This document shows, piece by piece, positions 8,355-17,135 of a DNA stretch of 64,000 nt. The stretch is from Gimesia maris (lineage in GTDB: Bacteria; Planctomycetota; Planctomycetia; Planctomycetales; Planctomycetaceae), in the NCBI RefSeq assembly GCF_008298035.1, contig NZ_CP042910.1:7192001-7256000 (forward strand), in the 5' to 3' direction. Position numbers and translations under genes: made by a program. How positions within the stretch are numbered: the first letter of the stretch is position 1; each line of letters starts with the position of its first letter. A model generated the notes under the pieces. It did no database searches, was not told the DNA's origin, and worked only from the letters and a program-made list of their open reading frames with translations.

Positions 8355-8602
8355 TCGCAGTCGTGAAAAATATTGTTTTTTCATGAGTCAATCCCCTCCC
8401 AAAGTCAATTCTAAAATCAGCGTTCTGGAAAATAGAAAAGGAGTTTGAAAATCTGACCAAACCTTGTTTGGAATTGGTCTCATGATCGCTTAGAATCGGG
8501 GGATGATTCAGAGCAGAGGCGATTCTGATTGAAAGAACGCATAATCATCTTTGCTCATAAGTATTTACGAGATACCCATTTCCATTTATTGGATTTACTA
8601 TA

Positions 8603-9145
8603 ATGAATGTCCGATCCGCCCGACCGAAAGTTAACGATCTGATCTTTCGCTTGATAGGGCGTTCGATTCACCCGGAACTTTATACGACTTGCGCCACGGC
8701 GGAAATTACACAGAAGAACTTTTCCGCGGTATTGAAAGTCTGTGAGACCGGTCATATTGCCTGTATTCAGCATAACGGAAAATCTGTCTGTGAGATTTTG
8801 ACGTCGTTTCAGAATCCACTGCCCAGCCAGAAACGCTTACTGGAAAAACCGGTGCGTGGCTGTCGCTCTGATTCCGTGCAGCTCGAATCGGGTCTGTATT
8901 ACCAGGTCAGTTATCAACTGGAAGAACTTGATTACACGATCTTCAAAAATGTCCATGAAGAATATCTGATGGATGCACAGCGGGCGGACCTGGCGTATCA
9001 CTTTATTTCAGAAAGCCGCCTGACCCCCGGCGCCTTGAGTATCATCGACTTTGAAGCCAATCAGTCCAGTTTGCTGATCCATGCGTTTCACACATTTCCA
9101 GATGAACTGGCTGTGGTCAAAACGCAATCACTGTTTGAGTTTTAA
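8603..9145 (+). CDS. Conserved hypothetical protein, possibly DUF2617-like
   Basis: A 180-residue soluble protein with no signal peptide or membrane segment. The N-terminal pattern (RPKVNDLIFRLIGRSIHPELY) and overall length resemble what I recall of the DUF2617 family; this is from memory and was not checked. No catalytic motif stands out. The ribosome binding site is weak. It is followed 47 bases later by a Tyr-rich exported protein on the same strand, which may or may not be co-transcribed. Function unknown. Confidence 0.75.
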   Translation: MNVRSARPKVNDLIFRLIGRSIHPELYTTCATAEITQKNFSAVLKVCETGHIACIQHNGKSVCEILTSFQNPLPSQKRLLEKPVRGCRSDSVQLESGLYYQVSYQLEELDYTIFKNVHEEYLMDAQRADLAYHFISESRLTPGALSIIDFEANQSSLLIHAFHTFPDELAVVKTQSLFEF

Positions 9146-9192
9146 GAGAAGAATTTTTTGATCAACGTCATGGAAGACGGGAAACCGAAATC

Positions 9193-9885
9193 ATGACCGA
9201 CTATTTCAAATTCTCATTCCGAACTTTCGTACTCGGCTGCTGCCTGTTGGCGCTGGCTGGCCTGGAAACTTCTACCGCGCTCGCCGCACGGCCGATTTCT
9301 GTTTCCCGCTATCACAGGCCGTACTCATCTTCCGTCTATCGACACTCTCCACGGTACTCAAGGTATCGCTACACCAGCAACTACCCGCGAAACTATTCAT
9401 TTTACCGTTCCACTTATTACGACTACGGTGCCCGCCGATATAATTACAGATACCGACCTTACGCCGCGGTCGCCGGATATCGCTATTATCGGCCCGGCTA
9501 TTATGGCATCAATCACTATCCCGCCGGCATCGGTTATACCTGGGCAGGCAGTTCCTTCTATCCTCGCCCCTTCTGTAATGCCTGGAACACTTACTCGTCC
9601 TGCTACTGTTCGCCGTACTCGGGGAATGTCATTTCGAATTATGTCCCCTACTATGGGAATTACACACCTTACATGGGCAGCTATACCCCCCTCTGGGGTA
9701 GTTATCTTCCATACGGAGGATCCTACTTCGCTGCTCCCGGGTCGTACTTTGGTTATGCCAATTCGGGATTTTATGGTTACTACTGCGGCGTCTGGCCTTA
9801 TCGCCCGACTTTGTACGGCAGTATTGTGTTCCAGTCCGGCTGGAACACCGGTTATGGACGCGGCAGCTACTATCAATTCTGGTAA
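9193..9885 (+). CDS. Exported Tyr/Gly/Ser-rich low-complexity protein
   Basis: This 230-residue protein has a clear signal peptide (hydrophobic 11-31, probable cleavage after ALA). The mature part is dominated by Tyr with Arg, Ser, Gly and Pro, in irregular repeats such as YRYRPYAAVAGYRYYRPGYYG and a series of YYGNYTPYMGSYTPLWGSY units. Four Cys occur in the middle (FCNAWNTYSSCYCSPY). Proteins like this are often surface or cell-wall material, possibly cross-linked through Tyr, but no enzymatic domain is present and the role is unknown. Confidence 0.75.
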   Translation: MTDYFKFSFRTFVLGCCLLALAGLETSTALAARPISVSRYHRPYSSSVYRHSPRYSRYRYTSNYPRNYSFYRSTYYDYGARRYNYRYRPYAAVAGYRYYRPGYYGINHYPAGIGYTWAGSSFYPRPFCNAWNTYSSCYCSPYSGNVISNYVPYYGNYTPYMGSYTPLWGSYLPYGGSYFAAPGSYFGYANSGFYGYYCGVWPYRPTLYGSIVFQSGWNTGYGRGSYYQFW

Positions 9886-9916
9886 GTTCTGAACTGCTTC
9901 TCAAAGCCCAGGCGGG

Positions 9917-10681
9917 TTACACAGTCGTTTCAAGCATCACACCGACAATAATATCGTAGGTCGCGTGCGCACCGACGGTGATCCCAAATCCCCGCAGAAA
10001 AAACAGGCCGGCGAAAAACAGTCCTGCCACCGTGCGAAACGTGAAGCTGAACACAGAGAACTGATCGCCGGATGCGCCCACATAGTGCGCCAGCGAAAAG
10101 ATCAGGCTGGTGGATATGATCGCCAGGATCGCCGAAGAACGGACCTCCAGCAACATCCCGCGAAAGAGCAGATAACACAACGGCAGTAACAGCAGACGGA
10201 ACATTACTTCTTCATAAACCCCCGCCCCCACAAAACTGACTACCCGCGAAGCGGACTCGCGTTCGATAAACATCAACGTTGGCTGAGGCAATTGCTGAAA
10301 CACCAGATCCTGGACCTGCCCGACAACGATCAGGCAAAAAGCAAACAGCAGACTCTCAGCAAACATGCCGACCAGTGTCTCGCCCGATATTTTCCAGGGA
10401 TGCTTACAGAAGATGTGCCACAGCAGAAGTGTAATCACAATCAAAGCCGGCAACAGGAAGGTCTGCGTGAACCCCAGCTGTGAGAGCCAGCTGCGCATCC
10501 AGTAATCCGCGCCATTCCGGAGCAGTTCCGGCTGGTTGCCTCCCATTGAGAGCACGCCCCACTCATAGATCAACAGTAACGGCGCCAGAAACACCAGACA
10601 GACCAGAGGCTGTCGTGCTTCACGCCAGTAACTGCTCTCGGTGAGAGCCAGCTCGCCTTGCGAGTTGTTTTTTTGCGTCAT
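9917..10681 (-). CDS. CPBP-family intramembrane metalloprotease (CAAX-type)
   Basis: A 254-residue membrane protein with about seven hydrophobic helices. The CPBP/Abi motifs are in order: motif 1 GVYEEVMFR (E157, E158, R162), motif 2 with H199 (FSLAHYVG), and motif 3 with H239 (GAHATYDIIVG). These residues form the active site in Rce1-type proteases. Its start overlaps the end of the upstream HD-domain gene by 4 bases (ATGA), so the two are co-translated. The substrate is unknown; bacterial members range from prenyl-protein-like processing to bacteriocin self-immunity. Confidence 0.92.
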   Translation of the reverse strand: MTQKNNSQGELALTESSYWREARQPLVCLVFLAPLLLIYEWGVLSMGGNQPELLRNGADYWMRSWLSQLGFTQTFLLPALIVITLLLWHIFCKHPWKISGETLVGMFAESLLFAFCLIVVGQVQDLVFQQLPQPTLMFIERESASRVVSFVGAGVYEEVMFRLLLLPLCYLLFRGMLLEVRSSAILAIISTSLIFSLAHYVGASGDQFSVFSFTFRTVAGLFFAGLFFLRGFGITVGAHATYDIIVGVMLETTV

Positions 10682-11961
10682 AACTTGGAATGGTTTTCAG
10701 TCAAATTAGCGGACTCGGTAGTAGCAGCATCCATCGTAAAATGAGGTGGAGGTATGAGCTCGTGAGCTTCATCCCGGCGCTGCTGCTGGAATCGTTTGAG
10801 TGTGAACGGATCGTTGTGGCGATCGGTTTCTATCAACACCTGCAACAGGCTCTCATCCAGAGCAGACAGAAACTGATCAACAACAGTCTCGTCCCACTCC
10901 CCGCGTCGGGACTCCCGGAAGAGCTGTAACGCTGCCGCAAATGCGACTTCTTCGCGTTCAAACGTCCGGATGCCGTCCGCCGTCAGTTCACGTTCGCTAT
11001 TTTTTAATTCCAGAAAGCGGCAGGCCACCGCCAGTCGACGTGAATATTCACCCAGTGCGGAAGTATGCAGACCACGGGGATAACCTGTTCCATCCAGTCG
11101 CTCATGATGCTGGGAAATGACTTCCGTCAAGTATGAGTCGCCCGGAAATCCACGTAAGCCTCCCAGCAAAGCCGCGCCGAGCACGGGGTGCCCCTGCTCG
11201 ATTTCTGACGGATCCGTTTTTAATTTCTCACCACGTGCATTCTTCGTCGACTTGATCATCAGCCAGCCCAGGTCATGTAATAGACCGGCAATCATCAGCA
11301 GTTCACAACTTTCCTGCCAGGCGATCTTCCTGCGACTGACGAAGAATATTAATCGTGCCGTCTCCAGCCCTCGAAGGTATACGGACAAGTCGGAATCCGG
11401 AATCTGCTCACTCGTCATTTCCTGAATGTCATTGAGCGAGGCAAATAGAAATTCACCAGGCTGATGCAGGTGCACGTCGTCATTTTTGATTTTACGTATC
11501 AGGTTTAAGAGCAGATTCGGACTACAATGCGTTTTGGTCCAGACGTCCTGCGTGGCCACTTTCAATTGCCTGACATAATGCTGTGTGGTCTGAGACAACA
11601 GCATTTGCTGCCGGATATACCGCTGCTCCTCGCGCAGGTAATCTAGAATGCGCGCCAGGATCGGTTCCTGTAATTGCGAAACAGAATGGGTTGGCTGCGG
11701 GTCGAGATACAGACGACAGCGGAGCAGAATGACCTGCACACGCGCCTGGAGCTGAATCAGAACTTTGTGCTGCGGCGTGATCTTTAATTCCTGGTTCTGC
11801 TGGTTCAACTCCCGATAGGAAATCCGCAACCTGCGTAACGCCTCTGAATCAGCTGCCAGCCGCTCCGAACTGTCCGCGCAGGTACGCAGCAATGTCCAGT
11901 CGTCGCGCTCCTGTCGAACAGGAGGCGTCAGCCAGCGCAGCAGTCTGGTAGAATTCGTCAC
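10678..11961 (-). CDS. HD-GYP-like phosphohydrolase domain protein
   Basis: The 427-residue protein has a helical N-terminal half (about 1-190) without a recognised domain, followed by an HD domain. The metal-binding HD pair is at 229-230 (GLLHDLGW), H258 follows (GHPVLGA), and the HHERLDGTGYP sequence at 285-295 is the mark of HD-GYP proteins. Such domains hydrolyse cyclic di-GMP or related nucleotides. No receiver or membrane domain is visible. The CPBP protease gene overlaps its 3' end, so protease and HD protein probably act together or are at least co-regulated. Confidence 0.88.
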   Translation of the reverse strand: MTNSTRLLRWLTPPVRQERDDWTLLRTCADSSERLAADSEALRRLRISYRELNQQNQELKITPQHKVLIQLQARVQVILLRCRLYLDPQPTHSVSQLQEPILARILDYLREEQRYIRQQMLLSQTTQHYVRQLKVATQDVWTKTHCSPNLLLNLIRKIKNDDVHLHQPGEFLFASLNDIQEMTSEQIPDSDLSVYLRGLETARLIFFVSRRKIAWQESCELLMIAGLLHDLGWLMIKSTKNARGEKLKTDPSEIEQGHPVLGAALLGGLRGFPGDSYLTEVISQHHERLDGTGYPRGLHTSALGEYSRRLAVACRFLELKNSERELTADGIRTFEREEVAFAAALQLFRESRRGEWDETVVDQFLSALDESLLQVLIETDRHNDPFTLKRFQQQRRDEAHELIPPPHFTMDAATTESANLTENHSKL

Positions 11962-12477
11962 GATTCATTCCTGTCGGAAAAAGCTCTGCATAGAAGTGAT
12001 CAGTACCTCACAGACCGGGTTCCCTCACACTGTGTTCTATCGGCGTATTGCGAGTGAGGGATTGAACCGATTGAGGAAATTCAGGTTGGGTAAATTATCG
12101 CCGCACATACTCCTATCCCGTTTCTAAAATAGTACTTAGAGTGCTCCCCCCTGATATCACTGTCGCGGACCTGAACAGAAACAGACATAAAGCGGGCAAG
12201 CTGCTACCGGCAGAACCTCGTATTCTTTGCGACGACTGTAAGGAATATGAGAATTTCTCAATTTCCAGTCATACAGACGCCGATTTGGAATTAGAGAAGG
12301 CATTTTTTCGTTGTCTACTTGTAGACTTTTCGTCGGCAAGCATAGAATTCAGGAAAGATGCCTGTCAGCTGAGGCAATTTACAGAACTTATCACGGTCGA
12401 GGCTTGTCTTGATCTCAGGCTCTGACCGCAGGTCACAGCATTAACTCCTATTCCAGATGACAAGCAGGAAAATTCTC
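11962..12477. other. Intergenic region between the HD-domain gene and serine acetyltransferase
   Basis: This divergent region of about 516 bases must carry promoters for both flanking genes, but none stands out. An inverted repeat TCCCTCAC / GTGAGGGA lies at 12021-12028 and 12054-12061, and the dyad GTCTAC-TT-GTAGAC at 12313-12326. An open frame at 12141-12425 has no ribosome binding site or family resemblance and is probably not a gene. Confidence 0.5.
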
Positions 12478-13413
12478 ATGGCTACGGATTTCCGGCAAAA
12501 AGAGCGGCTCCCTGAACTGACAGATCGAATTGTCGAAACCTATCATGAAATCGGTACGATCCATCACTTAGGCCATTGCCCGCTTCCCAGCCAGGATGCC
12601 GTCATCGAAGCGGCACAGGAATTGAAAGACGTCATTTTTCCGGGCTACAGCCGTCGTCAGAATCTGCACCTGGGCAATGTCACCTACCATGTAGGAAACA
12701 TCATCGACTCACTGCACGATATTCTGACACTGCAAATCGGTCGTGCGTTACGGCATCAGCATGTTCAGAGACATGGCGCCGACTGCGAAAAACTCAGCCA
12801 GATTGATTTCGAAGCCGAAGGTCAGCGGAAGACGATCCAGTTCCTGGAAATGATTCCGGAAATACGGCGCGCCCTTTCCACTGACGTACAGGCGGCTTTG
12901 GACGGCGACCCGGCTGCAACCTGCTTTGATGAAATCATCTTCTGCTATCCCGGACTGGAAGCGATTACCATTTACCGGATCGCTCATGAATTGTACAAAC
13001 TGGAAGTCCCCATCATACCCCGCATGCTGTCGGAATGGGCTCATGCACAGACCGGGATCGATATTCACCCGGGTGCCACCATTGGCCATTCCTTCTTTAT
13101 CGATCATGGTACCGGCGTCGTAATCGGGGAAACCTGTGAGATCGCGGAAAATGTGAAAGTCTATCAGGGGGTCACGCTGGGAGCTTTGAGCTTCCCGAAA
13201 GATTCTGAAGGACGCATTATTCGCGAGCAGAAACGGCATCCCACCATCGAAAAAGGTGTAGTGATCTACGCGAATGCCACTATTCTGGGAGGCGATACCG
13301 TGATCGGGCAGGATGCCGTCATCGGAGCGAGTGTCTCGCTGATGAAAAGCGTGCTGCCTAACACGATTGTCACCATCGAAAAACCGTCGCTCCGGTTTCG
13401 CGAAGCTTCCTGA
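12478..13413 (+). CDS. cysE: Serine O-acetyltransferase, EpsC type
   Basis: It transfers acetyl from acetyl-CoA to L-serine, the first step of cysteine synthesis, in the cytoplasm. The 311-residue protein has an N-terminal helical part (1-185), then the left-handed hexapeptide-repeat domain from about 192: [28 protein letters not shown], with the catalytic His in DHGTG (H210), then GVTLGALSF and [26 protein letters not shown]. The long N-terminal part, with [14 protein letters not shown], matches the EpsC rather than the E. coli CysE branch. The ATG at 12478 is preferred over the in-frame ATG at 12457 because AGGAAA precedes it. Confidence 0.93.
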   Translation: MATDFRQKERLPELTDRIVETYHEIGTIHHLGHCPLPSQDAVIEAAQELKDVIFPGYSRRQNLHLGNVTYHVGNIIDSLHDILTLQIGRALRHQHVQRHGADCEKLSQIDFEAEGQRKTIQFLEMIPEIRRALSTDVQAALDGDPAATCFDEIIFCYPGLEAITIYRIAHELYKLEVPIIPRMLSEWAHAQTGIDIHPGATIGHSFFIDHGTGVVIGETCEIAENVKVYQGVTLGALSFPKDSEGRIIREQKRHPTIEKGVVIYANATILGGDTVIGQDAVIGASVSLMKSVLPNTIVTIEKPSLRFREAS

Positions 13414-13600
13414 GCCCAGGCAGCTTCTCGGCATTTCCCCAGCAAAGTAACCTGAGTCCAGGTTACGTGTAACGTCTTCACAACAATTCGAACCGGATGA
13501 TCTGGTATCAGCGATACCGGGTCGAACGGGATGTCCGGCCATGCAGTCATAACCTGCCATTCATTCCACGAACGAACTGTACCCGGTTCTGTACCAGCGT

Positions 13601-13644
13601 AAAAAAATCCTGTGTGAATCAGATGTCTGATCGCACACAGGATT
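13601..13644 (-). terminator. Intrinsic terminator of the FHA-like gene
   Basis: The arms 13606-13623 and 13626-13644 pair almost completely, with one bulge and a very short loop. On the minus strand they are followed by seven U (plus-strand A run 13601-13607). It lies 27 bases after the stop of the FHA-like gene. Confidence 0.88.
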
Positions 13645-13671
13645 AAATGATCTATCTCGTTCTGGTTAAGC

Positions 13672-14511
13672 TCAGGCAATTGCCCGCTGAGGGCCATCAT
13701 CGGTATTGCGATCCTGTCTGATTGATCCTACCTGGTCCAGCGTCCGGTCCAGTTGTGAGGCGAGTTTCTCCTGGGTTTGCAGTAAAGAGGCAGCCGCCAC
13801 TTCATATTGCTTTTCGCGGCTGGATAACTGATCGGCCCGCTGATGCAGTTCTTCCGAGAAACGTGTCAATTCCTGCATCATGGATTCGAGATCTGCCAGT
13901 AGAACCAGTTGTTCCTGTTCAGAAAGCGACTCCTGCTGGAATTCCTGTTCTTCCTGCTCCTCGTTCAACTGATGAAGCTGTGACAGCAAGGCAGCGGCCC
14001 CCTGTTCCCGACGCGATTCATATTTCTCTATCAGATGAAAATCCTGTTCAATCAGGTCAACAAGTTCGGACGCAGACAGGTCCTTCAGAGTAGTTTCTTT
14101 GGTCATAAAGTGATCTCTTTTTTTATCTGGGGTGATTGGTGCGCTCGTCTGAAGCGGCGAGCCAGATAAGCCAGCGGTGGAAATGCTCGTTGCTGTATGT
14201 GGTCTGGACTGACAAAACACAAATTCGATGGGCCCGATTGTAATCAGATCGCCATCTGAAAGTTCTGAGGTGCGAAGTGGTATCCCGTTTAATAACAGTT
14301 GGGGTTGAGAAACCATGGCTTCGATCCGGGCCACTTCGTCTGCGACATGGATTATGGAATGCAGGATCGGCATCTCTTGACCGGTGACCTGAAGACCGCA
14401 GCAGGAACCTGCTCCAATCGTCAGGCGGCCACCTGACACAGGCCGCACGGGAAAACTGGTTTTTCCCTTTTTGATTTCCAGTGAATACCGGGGTGAAGAT
14501 TCGATGACCAC
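13672..14511 (-). CDS. FHA-like domain protein with C-terminal coiled coil
   Basis: A 279-residue cytoplasmic protein. Residues about 10-100 have the strand pattern of a forkhead-associated domain (GGRLTIGAGSCCGLQVTG ... LLLNGIPLR ... LSDGDLITIGPIEFVF). The usual phosphothreonine-binding Arg and the Ser/His pair are not conserved, so it may not bind phosphopeptides. A variable linker follows, then from about 138 a Glu/Gln-rich coiled coil to the end. The next gene downstream in transcription is convergent and separated by a terminator. The upstream minus-strand gene (ExbD-like) lies 460 bases away, so co-transcription is uncertain. Function unknown; scaffolding is an inference from its architecture. 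Confidence 0.8.
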   Translation of the reverse strand: MVIESSPRYSLEIKKGKTSFPVRPVSGGRLTIGAGSCCGLQVTGQEMPILHSIIHVADEVARIEAMVSQPQLLLNGIPLRTSELSDGDLITIGPIEFVFCQSRPHTATSISTAGLSGSPLQTSAPITPDKKRDHFMTKETTLKDLSASELVDLIEQDFHLIEKYESRREQGAAALLSQLHQLNEEQEEQEFQQESLSEQEQLVLLADLESMMQELTRFSEELHQRADQLSSREKQYEVAAASLLQTQEKLASQLDRTLDQVGSIRQDRNTDDGPQRAIA

Positions 14512-14972
14512 AGTCTTTTCAACCTCATGTTGAGACAGGAACGTTTTAATTCCTCAGTACCCTTTTTTCAGGGCCACACAACACTGAATCGACCGTATAT
14601 TGAGGACAGCATGAGAAAACGTTCCAGTTACTTTATCATCAAAAAGCGTTGATGGTTTCCAGAACCCCAACAGCCAGAATCTATGCAGATTAGAAAAGAT
14701 AGGAAACGCAAACCACTGGCCACTGCTGGTAAACCGGGAAAACAGCGCGGAGTTTTCTCGTCAAAGGTTTTATAGATCCTTGTTAATAAAGGAAACACCT
14801 CAAATGACGTTCTGCGGGTAGTTCCGAACTGATCTGCAGACAGCTCAGACCGGCGGTACCAGATCGTGTCACATTTAACCATAGCGTCTCCCGATCTATG
14901 ATAGTCGGTCCAAATAGCCCTGGAGACGCTAATGTAAAACTGGATACAGTCTCATCCCTTCAGGGAAGGAAT
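14512..14972. other. Intergenic region holding a dispersed-repeat copy
   Basis: Between two minus-strand genes. Apart from the 73-bp repeat at 14878-14950 (separate entry) I see no gene, terminator or RNA here. An open frame at 14628-14882 has no coding features. Confidence 0.5.
14878..14950. repeat. Dispersed 73-bp repeat, copy A
   Basis: It aligns without gaps to 36902-36974, with 57 of 73 positions identical by my count. The best conserved parts are ACCATAGC at the left and CTGGAGAC plus GTAAAACTGGA at the right. In this copy TAGCGTCTCC (14882-14891) and GGAGACGCTA (14922-14931) are perfect 10-bp inverted repeats. It may be the remnant of an insertion sequence end or a miniature element. 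No transposase is nearby. Confidence 0.65.
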
Positions 14973-16070
14973 TCAGTCGATTTTGCTGCCGGGAAGCTTG
15001 CGCTCCGTCGGGGGTGGCAAATCAGGCTCTGGGGCAGGAGGCCGGGAGGGAGGGGGCTTGTAGCCTTCACACGTCAGTTTGAGCTTACCGCCCAGAGGTA
15101 CCCGGAATTCAGAATTGCCGTCTAAAGCAGTCCAGCCCGCCATCACATCCTTCTGATCTGCATATTGCCGTGCCACCAGGTAGGTATCGTAACTGTCTGA
15201 CCAGACGCGAAAATTCAGATAAAAGAGCCGCGGATTGATCTTCTGCAGTTCCTGACGAAACAAAGCCGAAGATTTTTGCAGTCGTTCTGAGGTATCGCCG
15301 CGGCCATCACGTAATTCCAGCACGAGATAAGGCACTCCACCTACGGGTTTCAGTTTGATCCTCCAGTCACGATTACCGACATTTTTATTTTCGAACACCT
15401 TGACCAGCTTGTCGCAATCAATCGCCTGTTCCGGCGCCGTCACGAGTCGGCTCTGGGCAATCGCTGTGAGAGCCAGGTTCTGTAACAGGGGAATATCAAC
15501 ACGCATAATGCGACCATGTCGGCAGACATAATCGATGGCCCGCGCCTCTTTCGGCGCGTCGCGTGGATTGGGCAGATTCACAATCTTGGCATTGGGCGTC
15601 GGCCCCGGGTCCGGAGTTTTCGCCAGTTTTGCTTTGATATCTGCCAGTTCCGTCTCTTTGGCAACAATACTTTGTTCGAGCGATTTGACCTGCTTATCGC
15701 GCTCGGCAATCTCTTTCTTCAATTTCTCGATATTGACCTGGATCTCTTTTAATTTCTCCAGCTCTTTCTTCAGCTTTTCTGCCAGTTCTTTCTGCTGTTC
15801 CGGATTGACCGTCGTTTTATCTGCAGTCAATTCTTTCACTGTCTCCAACTGCTCTTTCTCAAGCTTCAGTAACTCATCGAGCTCGGCCACCTTCTGTTCA
15901 GCGCGTTCCATATCCTCTTCTTCAATCGCACTTGTGATACGATTGACGGCTTCTCCCACGCCCAACTGAGTGACGGTCAGCATAATCACGAGGATCCCCA
16001 CCACGTTGGTCATCGTATCCAGCAGGGAATCCAGGCTCGCACCGCTGGATGAACTTTTTCTTCGTTTCAT
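14973..16070 (-). CDS. ExbD/TolR-like membrane protein with long coiled coil
   Basis: The 365-residue protein begins with a short basic cytoplasmic end and one transmembrane helix (about 18-36; SLLDTMTNVVGILVIMLTVT), in the manner of ExbD/TolR, where an Asp in this helix carries protons. Here D18 lies at the membrane edge. Residues about 45-165 form a Lys/Glu-rich coiled coil, followed by a Pro-rich linker, a globular domain (about 175-335) and a Pro-rich tail. No ExbB/TolQ-like partner is encoded within the window. It may anchor or span the periplasm, but the role is not known. Confidence 0.8.
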   Translation of the reverse strand: MKRRKSSSSGASLDSLLDTMTNVVGILVIMLTVTQLGVGEAVNRITSAIEEEDMERAEQKVAELDELLKLEKEQLETVKELTADKTTVNPEQQKELAEKLKKELEKLKEIQVNIEKLKKEIAERDKQVKSLEQSIVAKETELADIKAKLAKTPDPGPTPNAKIVNLPNPRDAPKEARAIDYVCRHGRIMRVDIPLLQNLALTAIAQSRLVTAPEQAIDCDKLVKVFENKNVGNRDWRIKLKPVGGVPYLVLELRDGRGDTSERLQKSSALFRQELQKINPRLFYLNFRVWSDSYDTYLVARQYADQKDVMAGWTALDGNSEFRVPLGGKLKLTCEGYKPPPSRPPAPEPDLPPPTERKLPGSKID

Positions 16071-16257
16071 AACTCGATCTGAATTTTATGGAAGTACGTC
16101 GGTTGGCTTGAAATTGAGTTTTCAAAAGATCGGTGTGTCTGCAGAAGCCTGTATTTTCCGGAGCTGTCACAGCTGCAGTACGCAGATCACTCTGTATAAT
16201 CATAAAAGCGAGACAGTGCTGATCGCAAGCAGAGACAAACGGTTGTTCCGTAAAAGT

Positions 16258-16263
16258 TATAAT
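16258..16263 (+). promoter_or_regulatory. Possible -10 element for dethiobiotin synthetase gene
   Basis: A consensus TATAAT lies 27 bases before the chosen GTG start. The -35 region at the proper distance (ACAAAC, 16235-16240) is poor, so this is a weak call. No biotin-operator-like dyad is visible near it. Confidence 0.35.
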
Positions 16264-16289
16264 TGCCTGAACGGCTTGAGGAATGGAAT

Positions 16290-17015
16290 GTGGACGTTTT
16301 TTCATTAAAAATCCCGGGATTGATGGTGGTAGGGACCGATACGGATGTCGGCAAGACCTATATTACCGCCGCGATTGCCCGCCAGCTGGTCGCAGAAGGT
16401 GTGCAGACGGGCGTTTATAAACCAGCCTGCAGTGGCAGTGTGCGGGACGAAGAAACCGGCACCAGTTACTGGCCAGATGTAGAACAACTGTCCGAAGCCA
16501 TTCAAACCTCTGTTCCCGTAGAGCGGATCTGCCCTCAACGCTTTCATGCCCCCCTGGCGCCCCCTGTCGCTGCTGCCGATGAAGGTCAGCAGATCAATGA
16601 GGGACTTCTGCTGGAAGGAGCCCAGTGGTGGCAGGATCAGGCAGAGTTTCTGCTCGTGGAAGGTGTGGGAGGCGTGCTCTGCCCCCTTTCCAAACACATG
16701 CTGATTGTTGATTTCGCGGCTCAGCTCAAATTGCCACTACTGATAGTAGCACGTGCGGGACTGGGAACGATCAATCACAGCCTGCTGACGATTGAGGTCT
16801 TACAGAAACGAGGCCTCTCCATCGCAGGACTGATCCTGAATGATGTGGATCCCACTCTCAGCGATGTCTCCCGCCGGTCAAACGCCGCCCAGATACAACA
16901 ATGGACAAGCGTGCCGGTTTTGTCTTTTGTCCCCTTTGAATGGCGGTCGAACTTGCTTCACTACCAGACTCAGGCCAGAATAGACTGGATACAATTAGCA
17001 CAGGATTCCCGCTGA
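16290..17015 (+). CDS. bioD: ATP-dependent dethiobiotin synthetase
   Basis: It closes the ureido ring of dethiobiotin from 7,8-diaminopelargonate, CO2 and ATP, the next-to-last step of biotin synthesis. The P-loop GTDTDVGKT is at residues 15-23 of the chosen frame; YKPACSGS (substrate/Mg region), VEGVGGVLCPLS and RAGLGTINHSLLT follow, as in BioD. The length of 241 residues fits the family. The GTG at 16290 was chosen because GAGGAA lies 6 bases upstream; the frame extends back to a TTG at 16263 without a ribosome binding site. No other biotin gene is in the window. Confidence 0.93.
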   Translation: MDVFSLKIPGLMVVGTDTDVGKTYITAAIARQLVAEGVQTGVYKPACSGSVRDEETGTSYWPDVEQLSEAIQTSVPVERICPQRFHAPLAPPVAAADEGQQINEGLLLEGAQWWQDQAEFLLVEGVGGVLCPLSKHMLIVDFAAQLKLPLLIVARAGLGTINHSLLTIEVLQKRGLSIAGLILNDVDPTLSDVSRRSNAAQIQQWTSVPVLSFVPFEWRSNLLHYQTQARIDWIQLAQDSR

Positions 17016-17135
17016 ATCGTCCTCCCGTGTACCAGATTTTCTCAATCTGCTCGCTGGATCCCGCTCGCGGACGCTCCAGCGCCGGTCCTGCCTCTATGAC
17101 AGCACTAACTTATCAGATATCAACCGGAGAAATGG

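Larger units (their letters stand above)
8294..8602. other. Divergent intergenic region of the repressor and DUF2617-like genes
   Basis: It holds the BlaI-type operator and promoter (separate entries), an A/T-rich hairpin (TGAAAAA/TTTTTCA around 8363-8383) and the 9-base direct repeat GAGTCAATC at 8348 and 8385. No convincing promoter for the plus-strand gene at 8603 and no RNA gene is visible. Confidence 0.5.

Noticed and set aside
8363-8383. A/T hairpin TGAAAAA/TTTTTCA as a terminator
   Set aside because: It lies upstream of both divergent genes and has no GC stem, so a terminator role is unlikely.
12141-12425. Open frame of 94 codons upstream of serine acetyltransferase
   Set aside because: No ribosome binding site, no recognisable family or compositional sign of coding, and in-frame start is arbitrary.
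13452-13472. GTAACCTG/CAGGTTAC hairpin as the terminator of serine acetyltransferase
   Set aside because: The 8-bp stem is real but no U run follows on the plus strand, so it was not listed as a feature.
14628-14882. Open frame of 84 codons before the ExbD-like gene
   Set aside because: No coding features or ribosome binding site; it partly overlaps the dispersed repeat.
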